This document shows, piece after piece, positions 48,228 to 56,545 of a stretch of 64,000 nt of DNA. The stretch comes from Sphingobacteriales bacterium 50-39 (GTDB lineage: Bacteria > Bacteroidota > Bacteroidia > Chitinophagales > Chitinophagaceae), in the NCBI GenBank assembly GCA_001898505.1, contig MKTZ01000015.1, forward strand, positions 1 through 64,000, given 5' to 3'. The notes below the pieces were generated by a model. The model had not been told where the DNA came from and ran no database searches. It saw only the letters and a list, made by a program, of their open reading frames with translations. The position numbers and the translations under genes were made by a program. The number at the start of each line of letters is the position of its first letter. Positions within the stretch are counted from its first letter, which is position 1.

Positions 48228-48234
48228 GGGTTGT
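48216..48234 (+). promoter_or_regulatory. hairpin spanning the thr leader stop codon
   Basis: ACAACCC (48216-48222), GTTAA, GGGTTGT (48228-48234). The right arm can alternatively pair with AAACCC at 48276-48281 upstream of thrA, which would release the left arm. A ribosome at the stop codon would block the first pairing and favour the second. The competing pairings suggest a switch; no T-tract follows. Confidence 0.45.
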
Positions 48235-48321
48235 CAATTTCCATATTATAACATGGGCCTTTAACGAGGCTTCTCAAACCCGGAAAGAGTCATTCTTTAC
48301 ATTCATTCACAAAATCATTAT

Positions 48322-50769
48322 ATGCAGGTCTTAAAATTCGGAGGTACTTCAGTAGCCAACGGGGAAAATATAAACAAGGTCGTTCAATTGGTACGCACAG
48401 CCATGGCAAAGGATAGGACTATCCTGGTCGTTTCAGCGCTGGGAGGGGTCACGGATATGCTCATCCAGGCCGGTCTTGCCGCCGCCGCAGGAGATGAATC
48501 CTACAAAGAAAAATTACACGTGGTGGAACAACGCCACCTGGAAGCCGTAAAACATCTTATCCCGCTCACCCGTCAGAGCAGCATCCTCAGCCTGGTCAAA
48601 ACAAAATGCAATGAGATAGAAGACATCTGCAACGGCGTATTCCTCCTCAGCGAATTGTCGAACCGCACCCGCGACAAGATCGTCAGCTATGGCGAGCTGC
48701 TCTCTTCTCTCATCATCGCCGCCCGCTTTGACGCATTGGAAGTCCGAAATACGTGGAAGGATTCCCGTGAGCTCATCAGCACCGACTCCAATTTCGGCTA
48801 TGCCGCCGTGGATTTCCCTCTCACCAATCAAAAGATCCGGGAATACTTCGACAATAATAAAGGAGATCTCTTTATACTGCCGGGCTTCATAGCTTCCGAC
48901 AGCCATGGCATCACCACTACCCTTGGACGGGGTGGTTCGGACTATACGGCAGCCATACTCGCCGCAGCGGTAGACGCTCATGCATTGGAAATATGGACGG
49001 ACGTCTCCGGCATGATGACGGCCGATCCCCGCCTGGTATCCAACGTAAAGCTCATCCCGCATATATCCTACCAGGAGGCCATGGAGCTGTCCCATTTTGG
49101 CGCAAAAGTAATCTATCCACCCACTATCCAGCCGGTAATGGCAAAAGGCATCCCCGTCTGGATAAAGAATACTTTTTCGCCTTCCGACACCGGCACCTTG
49201 ATAGAACACGAATCTGCCCGTAATGGCGGTGGCAGCATCCGCGGCATCTCCAGCATCGGGAAGATCGCGCTCCTTAGCCTGGAAGGCAGCGGCATGGTAG
49301 GCATACCAGGCTTCTCCAAACGTCTTTTCGAAGCCCTCTCCAATGAAAAGATCAACGTTATACTCATTACCCAGGGCTCTTCCGAGCACTCGATATGCGT
49401 AGGCGTGGAAGAAGCCAGCGCCGACGCTGCCAAGACAGCCGTAGACCGCGCCTTTAGCCACGAGATCGAGACGGAAAAAGTAGAACCTCTTATCCTGGAA
49501 AAGGATCTTTCCATCGTAGCTCTCGTAGGCGATCATATGAAGAGCCACCCGGGGGTCAGTGGAAAAATGTTCGGGGTGCTGGGACGCAATGGCGTCAATG
49601 TCCGCGCCATCGCCCAGGGATCCTCGGAAAGGAATATCTCCGCGGTCATCGCCGCCGCAGATGTAAAGAAGGCCATCAACGTATTGCACGAAGGCTTCTT
49701 TTCCACCACCTACAAACAGATCAACCTCTTCATCACAGGCGCAGGTAATGTAGGACGCCGTCTGCTGGACCAGCTAAAACAGCAACATAGCTACCTGCAG
49801 GATCAGCTTCGTCTGCAGGTACGTGTCATCGGCATTGCCAATAGCCGTAAAATGATCTTCAATGACAATGGTATCCCCCTCGACAGCTGGAAACAGGCCC
49901 TGGAAGAAGGCGTCCCGATGAGCCTCCCCGCATGGGTGGAAGGCATCACGTCGAGGAATCTGCGTAACGCAGTCTTTGCAGATATCACCGCCCATCCCGA
50001 TGTGGCCGTCTGTTACGACAGCCTGCTGCAGAAGAGCATTGCCGTAGTGGCCTGTAATAAGATAGCCTGCTCTTCTCCCTATGACTATTACCGCCGTCTG
50101 AAAGACCTTTCCCGCGAATACAACGCCCCCTTCCTCTTCGAGACCAATGTAGGCGCCGGCCTCCCGGTCATCGGTACGCTGAACGACCTGCTGCGCAGCG
50201 GCGATAAGGTCGGCAGGATCGAAGCCGTACTAAGCGGAACCCTCAACTTCGTTTTCAATCACTACAACGGGGAGAGATCCTTCTCGGAAGTGGTCCGTCA
50301 GGCACAAAAGGAAGGCTATACCGAGCCGGATCCTCGCCTCGACCTCAGCGGTACGGATGTCATGCGTAAGATCATGATCCTGGCCAGGGAGGCAGGGCAA
50401 AAAATAGAAATGGAGGACATAGAGAACCATTCTTTCCTGCCCGCATCCTGTCTCAAAGGCAGCGTTGAAGACTTCTATAAGGCCATGACAGAAGAAGAGG
50501 CGCACTTTAAAAAGCTGTACGACGCGGCCTTCAAGGCAGGGAAAAAACTGAAATTCGTGGCCCAGTACGAGCATGGTAAGGCTTCCGTAGGATTGCAGCA
50601 CATCGGCCCCGAACAGGACCTGTATCATTTGTATGGTAAGGACAATGTCGTACTGTTCTACACCGATCGCTATCCCGAACAGCCCCTGGTGATCAAGGGT
50701 GCGGGCGCAGGTGCAGAAGTGACAGCCTCCGGTGTATTCGCAGATATTATCCGGGCCGCAAGAGTCTAA
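48322..50769 (+). CDS. thrA: bifunctional aspartokinase / homoserine dehydrogenase
   Basis: 815 residues. The N-terminal ~285 residues are the aspartokinase (KFGGTSVANGENI at the start), followed by two ACT domains for threonine feedback (IALLSLEGSGMVGIPGFSKRLF and SIVALVGDHMKSHPGVSGKMFG), and the C-terminal ~350 residues are homoserine dehydrogenase (INLFITGAGNVGRRLLDQL near residue 468). It commits aspartate to threonine and methionine. It is preceded by a Thr/Ile-rich leader peptide and followed 51 bases later by thrB. Confidence 0.97.
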   Translation: MQVLKFGGTSVANGENINKVVQLVRTAMAKDRTILVVSALGGVTDMLIQAGLAAAAGDESYKEKLHVVEQRHLEAVKHLIPLTRQSSILSLVKTKCNEIEDICNGVFLLSELSNRTRDKIVSYGELLSSLIIAARFDALEVRNTWKDSRELISTDSNFGYAAVDFPLTNQKIREYFDNNKGDLFILPGFIASDSHGITTTLGRGGSDYTAAILAAAVDAHALEIWTDVSGMMTADPRLVSNVKLIPHISYQEAMELSHFGAKVIYPPTIQPVMAKGIPVWIKNTFSPSDTGTLIEHESARNGGGSIRGISSIGKIALLSLEGSGMVGIPGFSKRLFEALSNEKINVILITQGSSEHSICVGVEEASADAAKTAVDRAFSHEIETEKVEPLILEKDLSIVALVGDHMKSHPGVSGKMFGVLGRNGVNVRAIAQGSSERNISAVIAAADVKKAINVLHEGFFSTTYKQINLFITGAGNVGRRLLDQLKQQHSYLQDQLRLQVRVIGIANSRKMIFNDNGIPLDSWKQALEEGVPMSLPAWVEGITSRNLRNAVFADITAHPDVAVCYDSLLQKSIAVVACNKIACSSPYDYYRRLKDLSREYNAPFLFETNVGAGLPVIGTLNDLLRSGDKVGRIEAVLSGTLNFVFNHYNGERSFSEVVRQAQKEGYTEPDPRLDLSGTDVMRKIMILAREAGQKIEMEDIENHSFLPASCLKGSVEDFYKAMTEEEAHFKKLYDAAFKAGKKLKFVAQYEHGKASVGLQHIGPEQDLYHLYGKDNVVLFYTDRYPEQPLVIKGAGAGAEVTASGVFADIIRAARV

Positions 50770-50820
50770 GCCGGCCCCAGTCGGCCACAGTCTAACAAAA
50801 ATCATTTTAAAAATAATTTC

Positions 50821-51738
50821 ATGAGCAAGATCACCGTCCAATGCCCCGCCACCGTCGCCAACCTCGTCTGCGGATTCGACGTGCTGGGAATGGCCCTGGA
50901 TGAACCATACGATATCATGGAGGTGAGCCTCCTGGAAGAACCCGTCATACGCATCGTCAGCGGGGACGGCTTCCCCCTGCCCTCCGACCCCGCACAAAAT
51001 ACGGCAGGCGCCCCGCTCATTGCCATGCAGGACGAGCTGGAAAAACCCGTCGGATTCGAGGTCATTATCCACAAAAAGATAAAGCCCGGCAGTGGCGTAG
51101 GCAGCAGCGCCGCCAGCGCAGCAGGCGCCGTGGTAGCAGCCAACCATTTATTAAAAAATAGATTCTCCAAAGAAGACCTTGTCCGCTTTGCCATGTTCGG
51201 AGAGAAAGTGGCCTCGGGCGTCAAGCACGCCGACAATATCGCCCCCTGTATCTATGGTGGCATCACCCTTATCCGGTCCATCTTTCCCCTCGACATCGTA
51301 TCCATACCGGCCCCCCTCCTGCATGTCACAGTGGTCCACCCGCAGATAGAAGTAAAGACGGCGGACGCAAGACAGATACTCCGGAAGGAAGTGCTGTTAA
51401 AGGATGCTATCCGTCAATGGGGCAACATCGCCGGACTGGTAGCAGGGTTTATAAAGAACGATTATGAGCTGATAGGCCGCTCGCTCGAAGACGTGATCAT
51501 CGAGCCAGTCCGCAGCATGCTCATTCCCGGCTTCGACCATGTCAAAAGCCAGTGCAAGACAGCCGGCGCCCTGGGTGGCGGCATCTCCGGATCAGGCCCC
51601 TCTATCTTCATGCTCAGCAGGGATATCCAGACAGCCCGCGCGATCGAGCAGGTAATGAAAAATATATACAACGACATTGGACTCGATTACCACACCTATG
51701 TGACAACCATCAACCACACAGGCGTAAAAACAGCATAA
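50821..51738 (+). CDS. thrB: homoserine kinase
   Basis: 305 residues, GHMP kinase family. The ATP-binding motif is PGSGVGSSAASAAGAV near residue 90, and the C-terminal GHMP motif is GALGGGISGSGPSIFML near residue 245. Length is typical. It phosphorylates homoserine. The thrC ATG follows after a single base, so they are tightly coupled. Confidence 0.97.
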   Translation: MSKITVQCPATVANLVCGFDVLGMALDEPYDIMEVSLLEEPVIRIVSGDGFPLPSDPAQNTAGAPLIAMQDELEKPVGFEVIIHKKIKPGSGVGSSAASAAGAVVAANHLLKNRFSKEDLVRFAMFGEKVASGVKHADNIAPCIYGGITLIRSIFPLDIVSIPAPLLHVTVVHPQIEVKTADARQILRKEVLLKDAIRQWGNIAGLVAGFIKNDYELIGRSLEDVIIEPVRSMLIPGFDHVKSQCKTAGALGGGISGSGPSIFMLSRDIQTARAIEQVMKNIYNDIGLDYHTYVTTINHTGVKTA

Positions 51739-51739
51739 T

Positions 51740-53038
51740 ATGAACTACTATAGTCTCAACGATCCTTCTACCAAAGTCTCCTTTAAAGAAGCCACCATCA
51801 GAGGCCAGGCTCCCGACAAAGGGCTTTATTTCCCCGAACAGATACCTACCCTGCCAGAGCAGCTGATCCGGGACATCGACAATATTTCACCTGAAGAGCT
51901 CGCGGAAAAGATCATCAGCCCTTATGTTGGCAATACCATCCCGGAGACCGACCTCCGTCGCATCGTGGCCGAGACGATCAATTTCCCCTTTCCACTGGTA
52001 CAGGTCACAGACAGCATCAGCTCCCTGGAGCTATTCCATGGTCCTACCCTGGCCTTCAAGGACGTTGGCGCCCGGTTCATGAGCCGCTGCCTGGGATATT
52101 TTGTAAAGGACAAGAACCAGCCCGTGACCGTGCTGGTCGCCACCTCCGGGGACACGGGCGGCGCAGTCGCCAGCGGCTTCTACGACGTCGAAGGCATCGA
52201 TGTCGTCATCCTTTATCCCTCCGGAAAGGTCAGCAGCGTACAGGAGCTGCAGCTCACTACATTGGGGAAGAATATCACCGCGCTGGAGGTAAGTGGCAGC
52301 TTTGACGACTGCCAGCGGATGGTAAAAGCTGCCTTTGCAGACCCCGACCTCAATCGCGCACTATTCCTTACCTCCGCCAATTCCATCAACGTCGCAAGGT
52401 GGCTGCCTCAGCAATTCTATTATTTCTTTGCATACCAGCAATGGGCCGACAAGGAGCATCCCCCTGTCATCAGCGTACCCAGCGGCAATTTCGGCAACAT
52501 CTGCGCCGGTCTCCTCGCTCATCGTTCAGGCCTGCCCGTCAAACACTTCATCGCCGCCTGCAATGCCAACGATGTCGTCCCCGCCTACCTGCAGACAGGC
52601 GCCTATACTACAAAACCTGCCGTCCCCACACTCTCCAACGCCATGGATGTGGGTGACCCCAGCAACTTTGTCCGCATATTGGAGATATTCAACCACGAAT
52701 TCACCTCCCTGAAAAAAGTGCTCACCAGCTATAGCATCTCGGACGATGAGACAAAGGCCACCATCCGTAACGTGCACGATCGCTATCGCTATCTCCCCGA
52801 TCCCCACGGCGCGGTAGGATTTCTGGCCCTCGAACGATATTTGCAAAAACACCCCGGCGATAAAGGCATATTCCTGGAAACAGCCCACCCGGTAAAATTT
52901 TACGATGCCGTAGAGGCCGAGACAGGCGAAAAAATTCCCCTGCCCGACAGCGTCAGCCATCTGCTTGGAAAGGAAAAACAAAGCATAAGGATCGTACCCG
53001 AATTCAGCAACTTGAAGGAGTATCTGATCAACAGTTAG
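51740..53038 (+). CDS. thrC: threonine synthase
   Basis: 432 residues, PLP-dependent. The PLP lysine is in FHGPTLAFKDVGARFM near residue 105, and VPSGNFGNICAG near residue 250 binds the cofactor phosphate. It converts phosphohomoserine to threonine. Length and motifs match the ~430-residue class of the enzyme. It ends only 11 bases before the stop of a convergent minus-strand gene, with no room for a separate terminator. Confidence 0.97.
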   Translation: MNYYSLNDPSTKVSFKEATIRGQAPDKGLYFPEQIPTLPEQLIRDIDNISPEELAEKIISPYVGNTIPETDLRRIVAETINFPFPLVQVTDSISSLELFHGPTLAFKDVGARFMSRCLGYFVKDKNQPVTVLVATSGDTGGAVASGFYDVEGIDVVILYPSGKVSSVQELQLTTLGKNITALEVSGSFDDCQRMVKAAFADPDLNRALFLTSANSINVARWLPQQFYYFFAYQQWADKEHPPVISVPSGNFGNICAGLLAHRSGLPVKHFIAACNANDVVPAYLQTGAYTTKPAVPTLSNAMDVGDPSNFVRILEIFNHEFTSLKKVLTSYSISDDETKATIRNVHDRYRYLPDPHGAVGFLALERYLQKHPGDKGIFLETAHPVKFYDAVEAETGEKIPLPDSVSHLLGKEKQSIRIVPEFSNLKEYLINS

Positions 53039-53049
53039 CCCCTCAAGTC

Positions 53050-53907
53050 TTAAAGCTTATACACCACACCCAGGGTCCAGAAAAAACTGTTCTCCAGTTT
53101 TTCCACCCGCATTCTGTCGGTGATAGTACCCGTGGAATAGACGGAATGGATGTTAAGCGCCGCGGGATGAACAGGCAATGCATAGATAGGATTAAAACTA
53201 AAGGTCCATCTCCCTGCAAAATATTTGACAGACATCCCTGGCTCGTAATCCAATATCTTAAAAGCAGAAGCATCTTCTACCGTACCCGTGATGCTTACAG
53301 TCCCCGAGATGGTCTTCTGCCCTTTTCGCTTTGTAAAATGTTTTGTCCTATAGTAACTGTTGTAGAAGTTTAAAGTACTCCCATTGGCGACTATGGAAGG
53401 CGTTATCTCCAGCTTGTCCTTAAACAGCTCAAAGGTATGCTCCAGACCAAGAGCGCCCTGGAAGTCCGTTTTCGTGCCAAGATCCAGCGTCGTCGTCAGG
53501 GTTGGCTTGATAAATCCAAAGTCATATTCATTCTCAAATGCCAGCGAAGCCGTTATACCCGACGTCACACTGGTGCTTTGACTGTTATAAAAATACTTTG
53601 AAAGATATACCTCCCCATCATACTTCCCGGCCGTAAAGTCGTACCCGCCTTCCAACGTTACTACATCGATCCGCTGGTCCGTCGAAGTAGGCAGGTACGA
53701 GGCGCTGGCGGAGAAATAAATCCCCGACTTATGATAATAGGTTATCATCGGAATAAAGTATGGCAACGCTACCGTATCCTTCCTGCCCAGATACACATTG
53801 TCGTTCTGGTAGTTCATGGAAGCTTTAAAATACGACCGCGTGCTATCCTGTGCAAAAGCCATATAGGATCCCAGCAGCATGATCAGGCTTGTATATAAGT
53901 GCTTCAT
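53050..53907 (-). CDS. putative outer-membrane beta-barrel protein
   Basis: 285 residues from the ATG of MKHLYTSLIML; a 10-codon upstream extension is less likely. Signal peptide to AFA-QD, then a beta-rich sequence of about 260 residues (YFKASMNYQNDNVYLG, YYHKSGIYFSASASYLPTS, TLEGGYDFTAG) ending in the strand SFFWTLGVVYKL. No family recognised. It follows the heptad-repeat gene by 71 bases on the same strand and may be its outer-membrane partner. Confidence 0.65.
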   Translation of the reverse strand: MKHLYTSLIMLLGSYMAFAQDSTRSYFKASMNYQNDNVYLGRKDTVALPYFIPMITYYHKSGIYFSASASYLPTSTDQRIDVVTLEGGYDFTAGKYDGEVYLSKYFYNSQSTSVTSGITASLAFENEYDFGFIKPTLTTTLDLGTKTDFQGALGLEHTFELFKDKLEITPSIVANGSTLNFYNSYYRTKHFTKRKGQKTISGTVSITGTVEDASAFKILDYEPGMSVKYFAGRWTFSFNPIYALPVHPAALNIHSVYSTGTITDRMRVEKLENSFFWTLGVVYKL

Positions 53908-53978
53908 AAGGCTGAACAATAAAATACCTGGAAACATCCCCCTTTTCAGAAGACGCTTCCAGGTATAGGTTAAAATAT

Positions 53979-54575
53979 TTATTGATTGCTGGTAGCCGGT
54001 GTCGCCGCGTCCTGCTTGTCGTCCTTCAGGTCCTTCCTGTCCTTTTTAAGATCAGACTTGTCCTTGCCTAAATCCTTCCTGTCCTTGGACAGATCTTTTC
54101 TATCGCCTGCCAGGTCTTTCTTATCCTGATGGATATCCTTACGATCCTGGTGCAGGTCTTTTCTGTCGGCATTCCTATCCTTTCTGTCGGCCGAAAGATC
54201 TTTCTTATCCGCATTGATATCCTTCTGCTCCGCTGCGGCATCCTTATAATCATGGTTCTTTACGTCTTGGTTCCTTTCCTTACGGTCGGTAGCGATATCC
54301 TTCTTATCCTTAGCGATATCCTTGTTATCATGGTTCAAATCCTTCCTGTCGGATGCAGCATCCTTCCGGTCGCTTCTCAGGTCCGTCTTGTCCCCGGCGA
54401 TATCTTTCTTATCACCTTGGATGTCCTTCTTGTCATGATTAATATCCTTCTTGTCATGATGGATATCCTGTCTGTCATGATGGATGTCATGCTTAACGTG
54501 AGGAGCCCGTTGGGCGTTTGCAATAATAGTGCTGCCGAGTATGGCCAGTGCAAGCAAAAACGTGAGTTTTTTCAT
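53979..54575 (-). CDS. secreted Asp/Lys heptad-repeat protein
   Basis: 198 residues. Signal peptide (LTFLLALAILGSTIIANAQ) then about 21 copies of a seven-residue unit, D-[IL]-x-x-D-[KR]-K (for example DIHHDKKDINHDKK and DLAGDRKDLSKDRKDLG), with one interruption near residue 110 (QDVKNHDYKDAAAEQ), and a short Ala/Thr/Ser tail. At DNA level this is a degenerate 21-base tandem repeat. The unit has one hydrophobic residue per seven and alternating acidic and basic residues; this pattern suggests a long charged helix, possibly a single stable helix or spacer in the periplasm, but I recognise no family. Aspartate every three to four residues could also bind cations. Flanks a beta-barrel gene. Confidence 0.8.
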   Translation of the reverse strand: MKKLTFLLALAILGSTIIANAQRAPHVKHDIHHDRQDIHHDKKDINHDKKDIQGDKKDIAGDKTDLRSDRKDAASDRKDLNHDNKDIAKDKKDIATDRKERNQDVKNHDYKDAAAEQKDINADKKDLSADRKDRNADRKDLHQDRKDIHQDKKDLAGDRKDLSKDRKDLGKDKSDLKKDRKDLKDDKQDAATPATSNQ

Positions 54576-54755
54576 AATGAACGTTTTAGTTTTAAATCAA
54601 GAGGTTTTTAAGTTCATATGAGAACGGTTTTCGCCCTGAAAATTTAACCGCTCACCGACCCTTAACGACCAATTAACAAGTCAATATCTCCTAAAACATT
54701 CATACTGCGTTGATAGGCAATCCAATATACATCAACATCGTTAACCCGGCTTCGC

Positions 54756-55127
54756 TTACCACACATTCTCCAGGTCCTGCTTCGTAAAAGAGTGTTCCCG
54801 GTCGGTAAAATTAGTCTGCTGCCCCTCCCGGACACGCAGCAAGTTCCCCTTGCCCAGCAGGCGCCTGATAAGTCCCATAGGCGTCAGCACCAGAAAAAAG
54901 ATCAGGGTGAGCAATAGCGTGTTGCTGATCCTGCCTAATAAAAGCGAAAGCTTATTCCATACTATGTCGATCTTCTCACTCAGCCATGACGATAATAAAC
55001 CCGCCAGTCCGATGACAAACGACACCGTCAGAAAAATACGATGCTTAAAGATCAGGTACAGCGCCAGGAATCCTACCGTGATCACCAGTACCGTCTCTTT
55101 CGATGTGCTTTTCGTAGAGCTGGACAT
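54756..55127 (-). CDS. SxtJ-like membrane protein
   Basis: 123 residues with two to three hydrophobic segments (VLVITVGFLALYLIF, FLTVSFVIGLAGLLSSWL, TLLLTLIFFLVLTPMGLI) and a C-terminal hydrophilic tail with RRLLGKGNLLR. This matches the SxtJ family that accompanies carbamoyltransferases in many bacteria, known from the saxitoxin cluster. It is the last gene of the four-gene cluster. Function is unknown; it may help assemble or localise the carbamoyl-modifying complex. Confidence 0.65.
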   Translation of the reverse strand: MSSSTKSTSKETVLVITVGFLALYLIFKHRIFLTVSFVIGLAGLLSSWLSEKIDIVWNKLSLLLGRISNTLLLTLIFFLVLTPMGLIRRLLGKGNLLRVREGQQTNFTDREHSFTKQDLENVW

Positions 55128-55142
55128 GCAATCTAAAAGATT

Positions 55143-55292
55143 TTAGAATAGAGAATAAATAAAAGGAGCCAGCGCTGTTGTGCTGCCCAGAACGATCAGG
55201 ACAGTCAGCAGTACGATGAGGATGATCAGCGGGAGCAGCCACCATTTCTTTCTTTCTTTTAAAAAAAGCCAAAGGTCCTTTAAGAATTCCAT
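55143..55292 (-). CDS. DUF5989/SxtK-type small membrane protein
   Basis: 49 residues (ATG at 55292-55290): MEFLKDLWLFLKERKKWWLL then a long helix and the end ALAPFIYSLF. The W-rich basic segment before the helix and the A-P-F-I-Y-x-L-F end are typical of this family (DUF5989, as I recall). Lies 9 bases after the SGNH gene and 15 bases before the SxtJ-like gene. Confidence 0.7.
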   Translation of the reverse strand: MEFLKDLWLFLKERKKWWLLPLIILIVLLTVLIVLGSTTALAPFIYSLF

Positions 55293-55301
55293 ACAAAACT
55301 T

Positions 55302-56540
55302 TTAATCATTGAAGATACTCGTTTTCCCATCCTTTTCGATAAGATCAGCCAGGGCCTGGGCAATCCGTCCATTTGCATTGCTCGTAAAATGACAATAGTC
55401 GACAAATACCCAGCCCGGCCATTTGTGCACTTCGGTCATACGCCGGATATGCGGGTTTTCATGTGAAAGGATGCTTATCGTATCATATAGCTTTTTTAGA
55501 AATCCGACCTTATATTTGTCATTTTCTTCCCTACGCAGGTAATTGTTTAAAGCCCTCTCCTCACTGGTCATCACCGTGGTATCCCTAAAAGCCAGATAAG
55601 GCTGAACTAAAAAAAGGTATTTTTTCCCGTCCTCGTTCAGCCGGCTCTCGAACAAATGCATTTCCTTTAAAAAGGCTTTGCATGACACGCTGACCCGGGG
55701 ATCAGTACTGTCAATATCCAGCCTGGGAATAGATTGATCCGCCCAGTATTTCCGTTCGGGAAAACCTTTCGCCTCATTCTTCTTCATCCTGAAATGCAAT
55801 CTTGCATAATAAAATTCCTGTTTTAGGGTATTGAATAAGGCCGAATGCTGAGTGACAGGCACTATATATTTAAGAGGGGGGCCGTGAAAAGGAAAAGTTG
55901 AAAAGTAAAAATGATTATATGCCAGCTCGTCCCTCTCCTCATCACCTGACAATGTATCGCATTCATTAACGCCATCCATGGTGATAACCCAGTCAAAATT
56001 ATATTTCTTGGATAAGGCCTGATATTTCAAAAAGCCCTGGCTAAGCGTAAATCCGGAGACAGCGGCATTGAACACCCTTACCTTCCGGCTAGGGTATTTT
56101 TCTTGCAGATTGGCCTGGAGATACGCTGCGATCGTCTCATTGTAAGGATGGTCCTGTACGTTTGTAATATCGAACCATTTACCGTCCCTATTGGACCCCA
56201 TCCCCTCCATAGCCGAACCTCCCAATAGTAATATCCACAACTCATTGCCTTTGCTGTCAGGCATCCTGAAATCCCCCGGCAAGGACTTCATTCCTTCTTC
56301 ATTATGCTGGAACCTTTTTTCATAATCCACATAAAAAGGCCTGTTGTTATAGACTGATAAAGGGTCTTCCGCCTGGATCGGGCTTCCCTGAATATAGACG
56401 CTCGTGCTCATCCCCCTGAACTTGCTATAAAAAAAGATCCGGGCAGCTAATTCCGCTACTACTAAAAGTAAGAGAATAGAAATGACTGAAAATTTGAATA
56501 GCTTCCATTTACTCCAGTTATTTGTGCTTCCTTTTTGCAT
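55302..56540 (-). CDS. SGNH-like hydrolase with N-terminal membrane anchor
   Basis: 412 residues from the ATG of MQKGSTNNW; an upstream in-frame extension would overlap the carbamoyltransferase. One membrane helix near residues 17-35 (FSVISILLLLVVAELAARIFF), so the catalytic part is probably on the outer face. SGNH/GDSL blocks are GGSAMEGMGS (serine), TMDGVNECD (block III-like) and the C-terminal DYCHFTSNANGRIA (Asp-His). The order matches SGNH hydrolases that act on acylated sugars or lipids. Five bases after the carbamoyltransferase; likely same pathway. Confidence 0.7.
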   Translation of the reverse strand: MQKGSTNNWSKWKLFKFSVISILLLLVVAELAARIFFYSKFRGMSTSVYIQGSPIQAEDPLSVYNNRPFYVDYEKRFQHNEEGMKSLPGDFRMPDSKGNELWILLLGGSAMEGMGSNRDGKWFDITNVQDHPYNETIAAYLQANLQEKYPSRKVRVFNAAVSGFTLSQGFLKYQALSKKYNFDWVITMDGVNECDTLSGDEERDELAYNHFYFSTFPFHGPPLKYIVPVTQHSALFNTLKQEFYYARLHFRMKKNEAKGFPERKYWADQSIPRLDIDSTDPRVSVSCKAFLKEMHLFESRLNEDGKKYLFLVQPYLAFRDTTVMTSEERALNNYLRREENDKYKVGFLKKLYDTISILSHENPHIRRMTEVHKWPGWVFVDYCHFTSNANGRIAQALADLIEKDGKTSIFND

Positions 56541-56545
56541 AGCCG

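Noticed and set aside
48228-48321. intrinsic terminator after the thr leader
   Set aside because: Only a short GCCT/AGGC stem and no T-tract was seen; not supportable.
53979-54575. CRISPR-like or satellite repeat
   Set aside because: The 21-base repetition is degenerate and stays in one coding frame with a signal peptide; it is a repeat protein gene.
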